The notes below the pieces were generated by a model, which saw nothing but the letters and a program-made list of their open reading frames with translations, ran no database searches and was not told the DNA's origin. The position numbers and the translations under genes are program-made. A DNA stretch of 64,000 nt. It comes from Bettongia penicillata ogilbyi (taxonomy: Eukaryota; Chordata; Mammalia; Diprotodontia; Potoroidae). The DNA is taken from contig JAJHZJ010000008.1 in assembly GCA_023548195.1 (NCBI GenBank), positions 1,205,999-1,269,998 on the forward strand. Reading direction: 5' to 3'. Numbering within the stretch: position 1 is the first letter of the stretch; each line of letters begins with the position of its first letter. Of the stretch, positions 23,316 through 34,974 are shown one piece after another.

Positions 23316-23864
23316 TGTAGAACAAAACAACTCTACAACTTGGTGTATGATCTTTGAATTGTTCCAACATACACACACACATTATCACACTGTTATCATC
23401 ATAGTATAACATGTGTCTGTGAACTAAGCTGGATTAATACTACCGTAACAAATACAGTTTTCTAGCTTACTTCATACCAGTCAAAGCTCATATTCCACTG
23501 CTATGGGTTTTGAGAACACAGCCATGGAGACTCCATACCAGCATGGGGCACTCGAGGACTTTGATGAGGTTAGGGTATACCAAAAAGGACAGAAAAAATA
23601 TATATATATTCAACAAGACAGTTCTGTTTTAAAAAGGAAAATAAGACTAATACATGGCAAACAATGAGGAGACCATAATGAAAATGTATCTACTCAATAA
23701 GAGCTAAATTATTTGGTGATTAACTTTAATTAATGTAGGATCTCAAAAAAAGGGATAGATGAATAAAGGTTATTATAACCCAAGAAGGCATGTTGGAAGA
23801 GAAAAGGGTTGAAATAGAGTCATCAAATTGTAAGAATTCTTATGGAAGTCAGGAAGGACATTGG

Positions 23865-24050
23865 TTAGAGTTATAGCCTTGTATCAGAAAGACTTGAATT
23901 GAAATTTGCTTTAGATATTCATTAGCTGTATGACCCTGGCCAGTTCACTTAACTTTTCTCAGCTACCAGATGAGGTTATATATGTAAAGTACCATGCAAA
24001 TATTAAAATGCAATATAATGGTTCGCAGTAGTAATAATCTTTTATTATTA
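23865..24050 (+). mobile_element. MAR1/MIR-type SINE with internal deletion
   Basis: 'gaaagacttgaattgaaatt', 'gctgtatgaccctggccag', then jumps to 'taaagtaccatgcaaata' and an ATT-rich tail. Confidence 0.6.
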
Positions 24051-24054
24051 TTAT

Positions 24055-24200
24055 TAAATTCCTTTTAACAGTATTATTTTATAAATGGGAAAACTGAGCC
24101 ACAAATAGGATAAATAAATGTACTTGTAGTCATTGACTGTTGAAAAGTCTAGTTTACATTGCTAGAGTGCAAAAGGCAGCATGTTTTATTGGGGAAAATA
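24055..24200 (-). mobile_element. MIR-type SINE fragment
   Basis: 'tataaatgggaaaactgagc' followed by decayed CORE text; lies tail-to-tail with the preceding plus copy. Confidence 0.5.
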
Positions 24201-24479
24201 GCATGAGAGAAGACATTAATATGACAGATAAGGCAAATTAAGGTGGCCAGCCTTCATGGAGCAAAAAAATTTTAAAATAAAGTAACAGTTATATCTTATC
24301 CTATGTCCAGTGCTGTGTACACAATGAGTACTTAATCAGTGCCTGTTGAGTTACTACCCAGGTCATCATAAGCGCTTTTGTTGGAATGAAAAGCTTTATC
24401 AAACTGGGACATTCTGGAGGACAGTTGCATCAATAGGATGTCAACCAGTAGATAACAGTAAGGTGTTAGGGAATTTCGA

Positions 24480-24780
24480 GTGTAATGCAATGAGATTTGT
24501 TTTAATAATAGCTAATCTTTATATAGTGTTTACTGTGTACAAGGCACTGTGCTATGTGCTTTAAAAATTTATCTTTTCGATCCTCACAGCAACCCCGGGA
24601 GGTAGGTGCTGTTACTGACCCCATTTTACAGTTGAGAAACTGGAAGCAAAAATTTCTCTGAAAGCAAAAAAAAAAAAAAAATAGCATAGGTCAAATGACT
24701 TGCCCAAAGTCACACAACGAGTAAGTGTCTCAGGATTAGGTCTTCCTGACTCCATACTCAACAGCCTATTCAACTAGTGT
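24480..24780 (-). mobile_element. MIR-type SINE, full antisense order
   Basis: 'tttactgtgtacaaggcac', 'gatcctcacagcaacccc', 'ccccattttacagttgagaa', 'gacttgcccaaagtcacac' and 'ggtcttcctgactccatac' in order. An A-rich run at about 24666-24681 interrupts the purine block. Confidence 0.85.
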
Positions 24781-24789
24781 CTTGGAAGG

Positions 24790-25235
24790 GGGCAAAAAGG
24801 GGAGGAAATAGAGACACCAATTAAAATGTTGAGGTGATGAGGTGATGATTAAAGTGACTGCTGGATTAGAGTGGGTATGTTGAGAGTTTGGAGTACATAG
24901 GTATTTTAATGAAGAGGATTGGGTGACTGATGATAAAGTTCCAGTGAAGATGAATTTACCATGATTTACAGGCTTCTAGATACAGTGGTGCCAATGGAAT
25001 TAAGGAATAAAAAAGCGGATAAAAAATTATGTGTTTTGGACATGTTGATCATGTTTAGTGGATATAAAAATGTACTTGGAAATACCTGAAACGTAGGCAA
25101 GGAAGACCAGAAATGGATTGCATATATGGAAGTCATTAGCACAGATGTGAATATGAAGAAAGGGAAAACTCTTATCTTGGAGCAACTTTGACAACTAGAA
25201 CTGATAGAGTCAAGATGTTCCAATGAAATCACAAT
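24790..25235 (+). repeat. Family X, 3' part
   Basis: 'gtgttttggacatgttgatc', 'ggaaatacctgaaacgtagg' and 'agtcattagcacagatgtg' continue the family beyond the 300-540 copy, showing a consensus well over 1 kb. Confidence 0.45.
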
Positions 25236-25239
25236 CACA

Positions 25240-26815
25240 CTTATAAGATAAAGTATTTTAGAATGCAAAACATGGATTTGAAGGATTAGAATGAAAACAT
25301 TTGAAACATGGAATGTTTAAATATTTTTTGACATTTCCCCCATAATTTTCTTAAGCCATTCTCCCTTTAAGCATACAGAAATGTAAAGCTATGTCACATG
25401 GAATTAGAACAGTGCTCAAAATATTCTGAATCTCCTTCCCTTTATTTATACTACTAATTTTTTTCTCTTTGCTTTAGTGACTGATCTTACTCTGGCAATT
25501 TTTTAAACAAAGGCAACCTTTGAACCTTAAAATTTCACAACTTATACTAATTAGAAGGGATACTATTCTTTACAGTTTGCACATTAGAGTTCCATATCTA
25601 GAGTTTTTTGCTGTTGTTTTTATGATAAAGAACACAGGTCATATCCCACTGCAGCAAATTCTACAACAGTTTTGGAGAATGGATGCTTTCAAGCACCAGA
25701 GGAATTTCGGCTCAGCAAAATAAAATTGGACCCTCTTGCAATGTTAATTTTTTGTTTGACTTCTCACATTTCTTACAAGGATTTTTGTTTCTGTTGTTTT
25801 TCAGTAAGGAGGAAAGTGGAAGGAAGAGAAAATAAGTGCTTATTAATTAAAAATTAATAATAAAAATTTAACCTTTGTAGACAATGATTCTAAAATGGAT
25901 TGCATCTCCTGCTGATTTACAGCTGTCCCATTGATTCCTAAGTTACAATTCTTCCTGCTTCATTCATAGCATTTATGTTAACTTTATTCTCTTGAAACTG
26001 AATGAAACCTTTAAATGTGGTAACTGGGTCACTAGTATAAGCAGGTTTAGAATAGTCTGAAGCTTTGCCAACGCCTCAAATGTAGACCTTGCTCTCTTTG
26101 AATATATGGTTTTAGGTAAAAACAATAAACACATTTAAATATTCTACAACAACATTGCATTATCTCTTCTCTCAACGATAATTTTATTCATCAAGAGGAA
26201 GCATGATATCAGATATTAACGTCCACAATTGTGTGTGACACAATGAAATAAGCTAAATTCAATATAAGGAAAAACCACATGGAACTCATGCAACAGGGAA
26301 GAACTCACATGGAAAGCAGTTGATTAGATTTCCATGTTAGTCTTACTGCAGCATTCCCATTAATAATCTGAGCCTCTATCCTTCCATTCTCTTAAGATGT
26401 TTCTATCTGAAACCACTTCTGACTTCATCTTTCCTTGATGTAATTATCCTGATGTATAACAGCATTTTAATTGTATGTAGGTAACTGAGTGCATTTTTAT
26501 TCCTCCTCAGGTCTTTTCATCTCCAGTCACTGGTGAAAGTAATTTATTTAGCATATATCCTTGTTTTGAAGTCAATGTTTGTTTTGAAAATATTAGGAAG
26601 AAATTTCTTTCTCAATCAGGTGGAAATGTTAGTAGTAAAACATTAGATTATTAGTTTTGTGTGCCCAGACTTGTCCTATATATCTCAGATATATCTGTTT
26701 ATTTGACATGTCTCATTGTAATATATATTTATTAAGCATAAATACATATATCAAGTATGCTCCTAAAGGAATTTGATTTTTAATGAAATATCCCAGAAAT
26801 TCTGAGGATATATAC
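25240..26815. other. Unassigned AT-rich DNA
   Basis: No gene or confident repeat; 60-67-codon frames at 25520-25857 lack motifs. Confidence 0.4.
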
Positions 26816-26819
26816 TTCT

Positions 26820-26925
26820 GAGGATCAAATGAGACAGGTGTTCCAAGCACTTTGCAAAATCCTAAAGTAGTAAATAAATATGTTATTGTTATTGTCTGGA
26901 TATCATTGTTGTTATCTAGTGGTGT
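26820..26925 (+). mobile_element. MIR/MAR1-type SINE 3' end
   Basis: 'gaggatcaaatgagacaggt', 'caagcactttgcaaaatcc', then 'tgttattgttattg' tail. An LTR interrupts the DNA just downstream. Confidence 0.6.
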
Positions 26926-26931
26926 TGCTCC

Positions 26932-27299
26932 TGAACCCACTTGGGTATGGTTTCCATTAACTGCTGACCTGCCAAATTCGTTAGTTTTTAGAAAAGCTAT
27001 TTATTAAGAAAGCACAATAAGAACAATTTATACAAAACCTGAAAAATCTCAGATACACAGTGCCCAAAGTACTCAGAATTTATGTGAGGAGAATGAGTTT
27101 TAACTTTGAGTACCATGATAGATGGAAAGATGTGTGGCAAAGAGGAGACTCATAATTCCCATGATGGAAGTCTTTCTTGGAAGACCTTCTTGGAAGACTT
27201 CTCTTCAAGTTTGTCTTAGGTTTAGCTCTGCGCTGTGCTCTAAGGGTTTCTCCCTTTCTAGAATCCTTAGTCAGAACCTCCACCTGCCATGAGAGGTCA
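26932..27299 (-). mobile_element. Solo LTR, endogenous retrovirus type (368 bp)
   Basis: It starts TG and ends CA and is flanked by the perfect 6-bp duplication TGCTCC at 26926-26931 and 27300-27305. The minus-strand AATAAA at 27000-27005 sits 68 bases from the element's 3' end, typical of R-U5. There are no internal genes, so it is a solo LTR. A 6-bp duplication fits betaretrovirus-like ERVs, but the family is not established. Confidence 0.75.
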
Positions 27300-27349
27300 T
27301 GCTCCTTGAAATTGATATTCTTCATGTTTTAAAGAAATATATTCTTCAG

Positions 27350-27575
27350 AGTATAGAAATCTATTTTGCCCTACAGTAAAATAAAGGGGAAGGGGAATGG
27401 AAGAAGGGTAGGTAATAGAATGGAGGACAGACTGAAGGAAGGGGTGGATGTGGTGCATGCCGTCCTGGGATGAGGGGTGGAGAGAGATGGGGAGAAAATT
27501 TTGAATTGAAATTCTTGTGGAAGTGAATGTTGAGAACTGAAAAAAAATAATTTATATATTTTAAAAAATACACTC
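27350..27575 (+). mobile_element. L1/HAL1-like 3' UTR tail
   Basis: Purine-rich text ('gaaatctattttgccctaca', 'gggaaggggaatggaag', 'gaatgttgagaactg') is the sense counterpart of the antisense 3' region at about 39230-39560. It ends in an A-rich tail. A heavily 5'-truncated insertion; the minus-strand frames of about 70 codons here are artefacts. Confidence 0.75.
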
Positions 27576-27579
27576 TTCA

Positions 27580-28080
27580 AACTATAGCTGCTTCTGATGA
27601 CATGGAGTCTTCCTACTGTGTTAAATATTGCTATTGTCTCTGAAGGACCTTGCAGCTGCGAACAACAGAGATAGAGATAGCAATGTGTTCACATATAAAT
27701 GGTATCTGGTAGAGACACAACAAAGCTATTCTTTGGCAGCCCAAAGCAGTCCTATAGCTTTAAAGGAGAAATAGAAGAAATTGGAAGAGAAGGATGATAA
27801 AGATGAACAAAGGACAAAGAATATGGTGATATCTGCTTCTTTTTGTATACATCCTGATGTTCAACTCAGCCACCCCTGAGAATCATTGATTCTTCTGTCC
27901 TCAGCAGAGAGCTCATTGTCTACATATAGCATAAAATCCATGAATCATTATGGGTAGAAGTAGACTCAGCCAACGCTTCCACATAGTTTCTTGGACTAGA
28001 ACCAAGGAAGAGAATATCTACAACTGTTCCGAGGAATGGCTCCCACAGGCCAGTCCATATCCATTAAATGCTTATAATGC
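27580..28080. other. Unassigned DNA
   Basis: Complex, non-repetitive by eye; could be a decayed LTR or unique DNA. No coding motif. Confidence 0.35.
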
Positions 28081-28084
28081 ATTT

Positions 28085-28265
28085 GGATTTACAAAACATT
28101 GTTTTCACAATAATCCTCTTAGGTAGGTAGAGCAAATATTAATTTTCCTATTTTACAAGTGAGGTAATTAAGGGTTGAGTATTTAATGAACTTGCCTATG
28201 CTCCCATGACTAGTTAATGTCATCAAGGGACTTCATTTATGTGCTTTCGACTCTAGTCATAAGGA
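28085..28265 (-). mobile_element. MIR-type SINE
   Basis: 'cacaataatcctcttaggta', 'tcctattttacaagtgaggt', 'gaacttgcctatgctcccat'. Confidence 0.65.
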
Positions 28266-28269
28266 TCTT

Positions 28270-29320
28270 TCTGTTACATCATTCTGATGAACTGATGACA
28301 AATATTTATCCATTGAGGGTATATTTGATTTGTGTAAATAGTCAAAAATAATACAGAACTAAATCTTGTGGATAAGAAAGTTGATCAAGTAGGATAATAT
28401 TGCATTAAATAAGTAATAAATTGCAACTAGATAATAATGACATCAATTTTCTTGTATGGCTTATAGCTAGCTCTGATGGAAATCCACAAATATTTTCACA
28501 AATGTTTTGAGCAGTGACAGAAACACTGGGATACACATATTTTTAAGGGAAGCAGCAATCATTTTTACATATGCAATCTAGAAAGTGTACTTATTACTTT
28601 ATAACCATATCTATTGTTGTTTATAATTAGCTACTGAGAGCTGAAATTAATTCTGTACCTAAAGTATGTCTACTATGTCATTATGAGGAATTACTTTCAA
28701 AAAACAATATGTGTGTGGGGATATACACACACATAAAACTTTCATTGCAAGATAGTGAGATGTACACATCATTAGAATCTCTCTAGACATTTGATCTTAC
28801 CTTCTTCTTTGACCCAGTCCATATTTTCTTTTATGCTTCTACTGGATCCATTCTCTTGCATTTTATAGATTCTCAAGTATTCCTCATTCTCAAGAAATTG
28901 ATGGTCTTCTGTTAATGTTCCATACTCTCCTCTTAATGAATTCAGTTTCCTTAACCATCTCCAGATCAAAAAGAAGGACTGTCTTATGGTGCTTAAGGAA
29001 CTTGTGGTTCACGTCTTTAAGTGACTATTAGTAGTTGTGGAAACAAAGGGTGGTAAAAACCTCAGAAGATTAGACAATACAAATATCCAACTTTTCAAAA
29101 AGGAAGAAAAGTTTTTCAAGAAATTGAAAAACAGTAAGTTAGATGGTGATTTCTGATCAAATCCTAGATTTCTAAAAATAATAGTTTGTAAACATTTTGC
29201 AATGATTTTTCATCATTGAGAACCAAAATGTATCCATGAAGATATATCAACACAAAACTATTTTCATTTCTCTTTTTTGATAGGGTTCCTAGGTTATTAG
29301 ATTATAAATGCTATAGATAG
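28270..29320. other. Unassigned DNA
   Basis: No gene or clear repeat. The 65-codon minus frame at 28772-28969 is charged but lacks known motifs. Confidence 0.4.
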
Positions 29321-29398
29321 AGTATATATACACACATACAGATATATACATACATATATATTCATTCATTCATACATATACATATGCATTCATCTATA

Positions 29399-29454
<56 letters not shown>

Positions 29455-29456
29455 TG
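29321..29456. repeat. (TA)n/(ATTC)/(TG)n microsatellite cluster
   Basis: Compound tract with a nearly perfect TA run at about 29411-29450, preceded by TACA and ATTC units. Confidence 0.95.
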
Positions 29457-29459
29457 AAT

Positions 29460-29815
29460 GCATTTGGCCATCTTGTTTTGAATAAGATGGTCAAGTGTAT
29501 ACAAAATGTGATTATTGTTCGGTGAATTTGCTGCTGTTTTAAAACCATGCCTGAAATCTGTTGTTCAAAGGCTCTAGCAACTATAAAGAGTTCTTCCTTG
29601 GAGTAATTTAGAATTACATACTTTGCTGTATTAAGAATGGCCTATTTTCAATGACATATAAAAATATAGAAAGTATGCCTATCAGATTTAAACATGACTC
29701 AGAGCTTGGAGGGATACATAAGAAATCACATGCCAGAATCAAGATTGAGTATTATTTCATCAGGCTGAATTTCTAGGCTATTTTTAATGTTCCATAACTA
29801 GGATAAATGTGAGAT
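29460..29815. other. Unassigned DNA
   Basis: Nothing recognised. Confidence 0.4.
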
Positions 29816-29859
29816 TCTGAATTTAGGTTAGGTTAAAATAGTATCACAGATTCAGTATT

Positions 29860-29985
29860 GGGAATACTTGACTTCACATAATGGATAATAGCAACTACCT
29901 ACCAGGTTTATTGCTAGGACCAAATAAAGTGACACGTGTAACGTATTTTATAAACTATAAAATGCTATGTGTTTTTCAGCCATGA
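29860..29985 (+). mobile_element. MIR/MAR1-type SINE 3' half
   Basis: 'gcaactacctaccaggttta', 'gaccaaataaagtgacacg', 'ctataaaatgctatgtg', then GAT-repeat tail. Confidence 0.6.
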
Positions 29986-30094
29986 TGATGATGATCATGG
30001 TCATGTGTTTTCTATGCAATAGAGCATTTTGGTGCATTCATAGAAATAACTCCTGTGGCATTTGGTCAGTCATGACAACAAAATTGTTAACTAT

Positions 30095-30215
30095 AGGTTT
30101 CTAGAGGGAAGGAATTGTTCCATTTTTTCTAACTCAGCATCTGACATCTTGCCTAGTACCTAGTAAGTATATTCTTCATAAATACTTGTTGATGGATTAT
30201 TTAATTATTAAATGA
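30095..30215 (+). mobile_element. L2 LINE 3' end
   Basis: 'tttctagagggaaggaattg', 'gcctagtacctagtaagtat', 'aaatacttgttgatgga'. Confidence 0.65.
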
Positions 30216-30399
30216 ATTACTCAAAATAACACACAATAAATACTAGATCCAAAACTTGAACTCAAATTCTTTGATTTCAAAAATGACCATATTTGGAATA
30301 TTATATTCAATTGGAGGGGAGAAAGGAACTACATTGACAAGTTAAAGAGCAAACATAGAAAGGTAACTGTAATGGTAAAATTCCTACAAATGCGTGTGT

Positions 30400-30710
30400 T
30401 CATCTTTCATTGCTGAAGAAGACCATGCCATCAGAGAAATGATGACATGACTTGCACTTGACTTTGTTTTGAGTGAGGGAGAGCTGTGCAGGTCACCAGC
30501 CTCACTTCTCCTCCAGAGCCATCTGAATCCAGTGACCTGATATTCATTAGGATGACTGGAGATGACTCAAGATAAGGCAATTGGGGTTAAGTGACTTGCC
30601 CAAGGTCACACAGTTAGTGAGTGTCAAGTGTCTGAGGCCAGATTTGAACTCAGGTCCTCCTGTCTCCTGCATTGATACTCTATCCACTGTACCACGTAGT
30701 TGAAGAAGGA
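30400..30710 (-). mobile_element. Marsupial MAR1/MON-type SINE, near full length
   Basis: The plus strand carries the antisense element: 3' part 'gctgaagaagaccatgccat', then 'ctccagagccatctgaatcc', then the CORE/tRNA part 'gacttgcccaaggtcacaca', 'agatttgaactcaggtcctc' and 'ctatccactgtaccacg'. This long form is a hallmark of marsupial genomes and is the best single indicator of the clade here. Confidence 0.85.
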
Positions 30711-30714
30711 AAAG

Positions 30715-30990
30715 ATAATTATAACATTTTACATTTATCTGCCAGTATAGGTTTTGTAAAGTATTTTTACATAAAGAATTTCTTCTGATCTGCAGAACAA
30801 CACTATGAAGTACATATTGTAGGTATTATTGCCCCCATTTCAAAATAAAAAAAAATAAGGCTCTAAAAAATAAATTTGATTGTCCATAAATACACATATA
30901 GTGATTGTCAGAGATGGACTCTGAACCTAGGACTTCCTGAGTATAAATCCATCACTTTATCCATTAGGCTATGTCAACACCCCATACATT
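30715..30990 (-). mobile_element. MIR-type SINE
   Basis: 'tgcccccatttcaaaataaa', then 'gagatggactctgaaccta', 'tttatccattaggctatgtc'. Follows the preceding SINE in the same orientation. Confidence 0.65.
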
Positions 30991-30999
30991 TTACAGAGA

Positions 31000-31195
31000 A
31001 TAAAAAGCTTCTCTCATGTGACCTTCAAAGCAAAATTTTATAAATGGGCATCATTTTCCCCATTTTACAGATGAGGAAACTGAAGCTGTGAGAATGTGAA
31101 CTACTTCATCATGATCCCAAAACTATTACTAGTCAAGATTTCCATTCAGGGCACTCCTGACTCTAACTCCATCATTCTTTCTGTTCTATCAAGCT
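31000..31195 (-). mobile_element. MIR-type SINE
   Basis: 'ttttccccattttacagatg', 'aggaaactgaagctgtgaga', 'cactcctgactctaactcca'. Third minus-strand SINE in a row. Confidence 0.7.
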
Positions 31196-31199
31196 GGTA

Positions 31200-31970
31200 A
31201 GAAAGAGAGCAATTGTTGAGAAGATGTATGAACCAAGCAGAGATTTGGAACAGATTAGCCCAAAATTCCCTTCCAACTTTCTGAGTGTATGTTTCAGACC
31301 TCAGGTTAATTTTCCAGCCTCTCTTTTGGAAATAATTTTATTTCTCACACTAAGGATAATTTCCCTATCGTACTTTCCAACCTTCTCTTCTATCACCACC
31401 CAAAGAAACAATTTTGTGAGGCTATGACAATTCGATCTCTCCACTTTATTTATGTTTCAGAATCTTCAGTATTTATTCCCCAAGGGATCTCTTTCATATT
31501 CTTTGCTCTGCTCATGTAAAGGGGTGATAAAATGGTAGATCCAATGCTCTCATTTAGGGTATACTAATTAAAGATTGTATATGAAGGTAGGATGAGTGTG
31601 CATTTTAACATCTAGTAATTCCTAATATTTTGAGCCAAACTTATAAACCTTAGTTTACCAATAATGCTATCCTACCACCTGCCACAACCTTGGACAAGAT
31701 TATTAGGAAAGAATCTTGGGAAAAGGAAATGACCTATTTCAATGGTGTAAAAAAATAAAAAATATCCATGAAAGGCAATGTTTCTTAAACTTCTTTCAGG
31801 GTGGCAGAACATTTCAGTGGAAATAAAACTTTGGAAGAACCCTTGTAGTAAAATTCTTCAGAATTATTATTTATACACATATTAACAAAAAACGTTAGTT
31901 CATTTTTTAGGATTCTTTGCAGCAGTATGAGAAACACAGATCTAAAGAACCACTGTGAATAGTATCTATG
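31200..31970. other. Unassigned DNA
   Basis: No gene or confident repeat; the 67-codon frame at 31224 has no motif. Confidence 0.4.
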
Positions 31971-31974
31971 ATAA

Positions 31975-32150
31975 GAATTTCTATTTCATTGGTGTTTGAA
32001 GGTTTATAAAGTGCTTTTTCCACAATAGACTAGAATGTAAGTAATACAAGTATTATTGTCATTTCCATTTTACAGTTGAGGAAAAATAATATTCAAGAAA
32101 GCTCTGCTTTCCTAAGAGTCATCCACCTAGTCAGTATCAGAGCCAGGAGT
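31975..32150 (-). mobile_element. MIR-type SINE
   Basis: 'gtttataaagtgctttttcc', 'catttccattttacagttga', 'gtcatccacctagtcagtat'. Confidence 0.65.
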
Positions 32151-32154
32151 GGGG

Positions 32155-33655
32155 AACTAAGGTTTGGTGCCATTTTTGGCTAAGCTTCTTTCTACTTTCT
32201 TTTGGATCATCTTGTCCATCTGTAGTTTGTATTTGGTATACCTAAGGTACATTGAGATAATTATTTACTATTTTGTGTAATATCCTCTTGATAGAAATAC
32301 TTAAGGATTAATAAATTTGGCAGTTTTATAAAATAATAAATTTATTACAAAGCATGCTTGAGCCTTGCTCATTTTAAATTCCCACTTTTTAAGTATAAAA
32401 TGTTGAATTTTAAAAGTAAATAAATATATTACTAAGTTCTAGTCTGGTAGGAACTGGGCTAGTAAGCATCAATTCAAGTTTCAGTCTTGATAGCTAATGA
32501 TGAGGTTAACTTCAGAATTAATCACAGAGCCATGATAGCTTAATTTCCAGGGCACCACATGACTTGATATTCCACAGCCTCTCACAGAAAGACAGAAGTT
32601 TGTGCTGTTTTCTCAGTTGGCCACAGAGATAAAATTTTTAAGTTTTTTAAGTGCTCATTTTTTTTGTTTAGCAGAAATCAAATATCTCATTTGGTTGATT
32701 AATACTGAGGAGCCAGAGCACCCAAAAGAATTATTTTCTCATATTTTCCCATTCTATTTTAAAGTTACAATTTTTAAGAAAAGACCTCTGCTGTATATGT
32801 ATGACTAATATATTTATGATATATGTATAGATATATGTATATTAGTCAATAAGCATCATTTATTAAGTGATTGCTATTTACCATGATGGATGATGGGTAA
32901 CAAAAAAACAGCACATATAAATATGGGTGCATACATACCATACAATATTTAAGAGTATGAGGATATCACATTAAATGTTTCAGTTTAAGAAATCACTTCT
33001 TTGGTATCCAAGGAAGTCAAAGAAAATTTCCAAGAGGAAATGAACATAGTTTGTGGATAGGCTATTTTTCTAATGATTGAAAATTGATATTTGAATCATC
33101 TCAGTGCTCTGAGAATATATAAGTAGTGATCAGACTTATGGTTATCCAAACATTCTAGGGAAATTGAGAAGATAGAAGGAATCACAAAATGCCTCTAAAC
33201 CCGGTGCTAATCATTTTCCTGAAACCCATAGACTTTACCCATTAAGACTCTAAATAATTTTGCCTAAGCTTCATGGGAAATCCTTGGTTATCTGGCTCTG
33301 TCTGGCAGTCTTCCATTCTGCCTTAATGTTGGGGTGACCTGTAGGAGGAAGTCAGTTTGGGGGATGGCTACCAATTAAGAAAGCACTGCAGTCAGGGAGA
33401 ATTCAGGGAACAGGCAAAGTAACTTAGCTAAGCCTCATGCACTTCAACAACCCCTCAGGGCATCCTTACATTAAGCCCAGTATAATAAATGATGTTTATA
33501 ATGATGACCCTGAGTCATCAAGAAAAGCTTAAATTATGTTCAAAATATATAGCTTACTAAGGTGGGGGAGAAGGGAGTGTGTAATATACTTTAGATGCCT
33601 ATAAAGAAAGTTGACTTTTAAAAGAGTTCTTGGATTTTTCAACTATTTTATGAAT
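32155..33655. other. Mostly unassigned DNA
   Basis: A family X scrap is possible at 32840-32905. The segment 33180-33490 is complex and unique-looking. No coding motif. Confidence 0.4.
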
Positions 33656-33659
33656 TGCA

Positions 33660-33790
33660 GAAGGACATGGTATTAGGAGGCCTCAAAGGCCACAGAAAGA
33701 CCTATATTTAAGTCCCCTCTCTGATTCATCTTGGTGTGACCCCGGAGCAAATCTATGAGCAATAGTGATTGATCCATTAGGTCATGAAAT
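33660..33790 (+). mobile_element. MIR-type SINE 5' half
   Basis: 'catggtattaggaggcctca', 'atttaagtcccctctctgat', 'gtgtgaccccggagcaaat'. Confidence 0.5.
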
Positions 33791-34065
33791 GACCAATTCT
33801 AATGTAAACTTACAAATTAAAATACTCCCTGTCATTTTGGGGATACTATATGGATAAGAACTTAATCCATCAACAGGAAAACTTTTTTGTTTTGGTTAGG
33901 CTATTTAAAGAAATTATCACAGATGCATATGTTTTTTATTCATTATTTCTTGAGAAGGAAATGAGGCAACTTTATGGACACAAATGAAAATTTGCCTTTT
34001 TCATAATTTCTTCCTGAAGTACTGTAACTACTATAAAGTTGGTTCACTTAACTTAAAATGATAGG

Positions 34066-34202
34066 GTATATATATGTATGTGTGTCTGTATGTATATATA
34101 CACAATATGTGTGTATGTATACACACAATCTATCTATATCTATCTATATGTGTATATATATATATACATATCTATCTATCTATATGTATATATATATATA
34201 TC
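34066..34202. repeat. (TATG)n/(TATC)n/(TA)n microsatellite
   Basis: Compound tetranucleotide and dinucleotide tract. It produces two overlapping 93-94-codon chance frames rich in Tyr and Ile. Confidence 0.95.
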
Positions 34203-34204
34203 TT

Positions 34205-34660
34205 TTTCATTACAGTCAATGTTCTGTGGACAGCAGGCCATATTCTGAGCAATATCCAGAAAATTTATGCATTTCCAATCCAGATGCTGGAGCCAGCTCA
34301 AACAAGCTCAAGAGAAATAGCTGTAAAATTTTCCGATAGAAGATGGCAAGAGCTCTAACTTAGGGGTTGGTTTATTGCTTTTTTCATTATCTAGATTTAA
34401 GAAAGGGATGAAGAAAATGTTAATGATACAAATTAAACTTCACTGTATTGTAGATGCTTCTTTTCTCTACCAGACAGCTGGTTAATATTTACCTACCCCC
34501 AACAGTTCTTCACTCATGTCAGCCTCAGTTATTTTTTATGAACATTTCATTGAGAATAAAAAAAAATGTGCTTGTCACAGTCCTGAAGTGAGCTCGTGTG
34601 TCTTCTCATACCCTTGTTTTTTTAAGGACATAAGAACAACACAAGTTATGGCTGGTCACA
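34205..34660. other. Unassigned DNA
   Basis: Unique-looking text at 34210-34370 follows the microsatellite; nothing recognised further on. Confidence 0.4.
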
Positions 34661-34664
34661 GAGG

Positions 34665-34850
34665 CAACTTGTAGCTGTAGCATAGTGGGTAAAGATTTGG
34701 CCTCATATTAGGAAAATTTGGGCTCAAGTCATACCTTTCCCATGTATTAGCTATGTAACCCAATAAGTATCAGAAACAAAATTTGAACTCAGGTCTTACC
34801 GACACCTGATGCAATGGTCCATTCATTGTGCAACCTACCTGCTATGTTTT
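34665..34850. mobile_element. Two SINE halves in opposite orientation
   Basis: 34665-34762 is plus-strand SINE 5' text ('agctgtagcatagtgggtaa', 'tgggctcaagtcatac', 'gtattagctatgtaaccc'). 34763-34850 is minus-strand SINE 5' text ('aatttgaactcaggtcttac', 'gatgcaatggtccattca'). They meet with no spacer, giving a palindrome-like chimera. Confidence 0.6.
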
Positions 34851-34974
34851 CTCCATCACTATCTATTATTTGAATATAGATGCCATAATCTAAGTTTAAT
34901 GGGTAAGGCAGAGCAAGACAAACACTAGCATAGCTGTTTATAACCCCAGTCTCCATAGCATGGCATGCAGGGAT

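Noticed and set aside
34058..34358. Two overlapping 93-94-codon frames, and possible exon after a 'cattacag' acceptor-like site at 34208-34217
   Set aside because: The first half is translated microsatellite. The second half has no donor site or recognised motif, so I do not call an exon.
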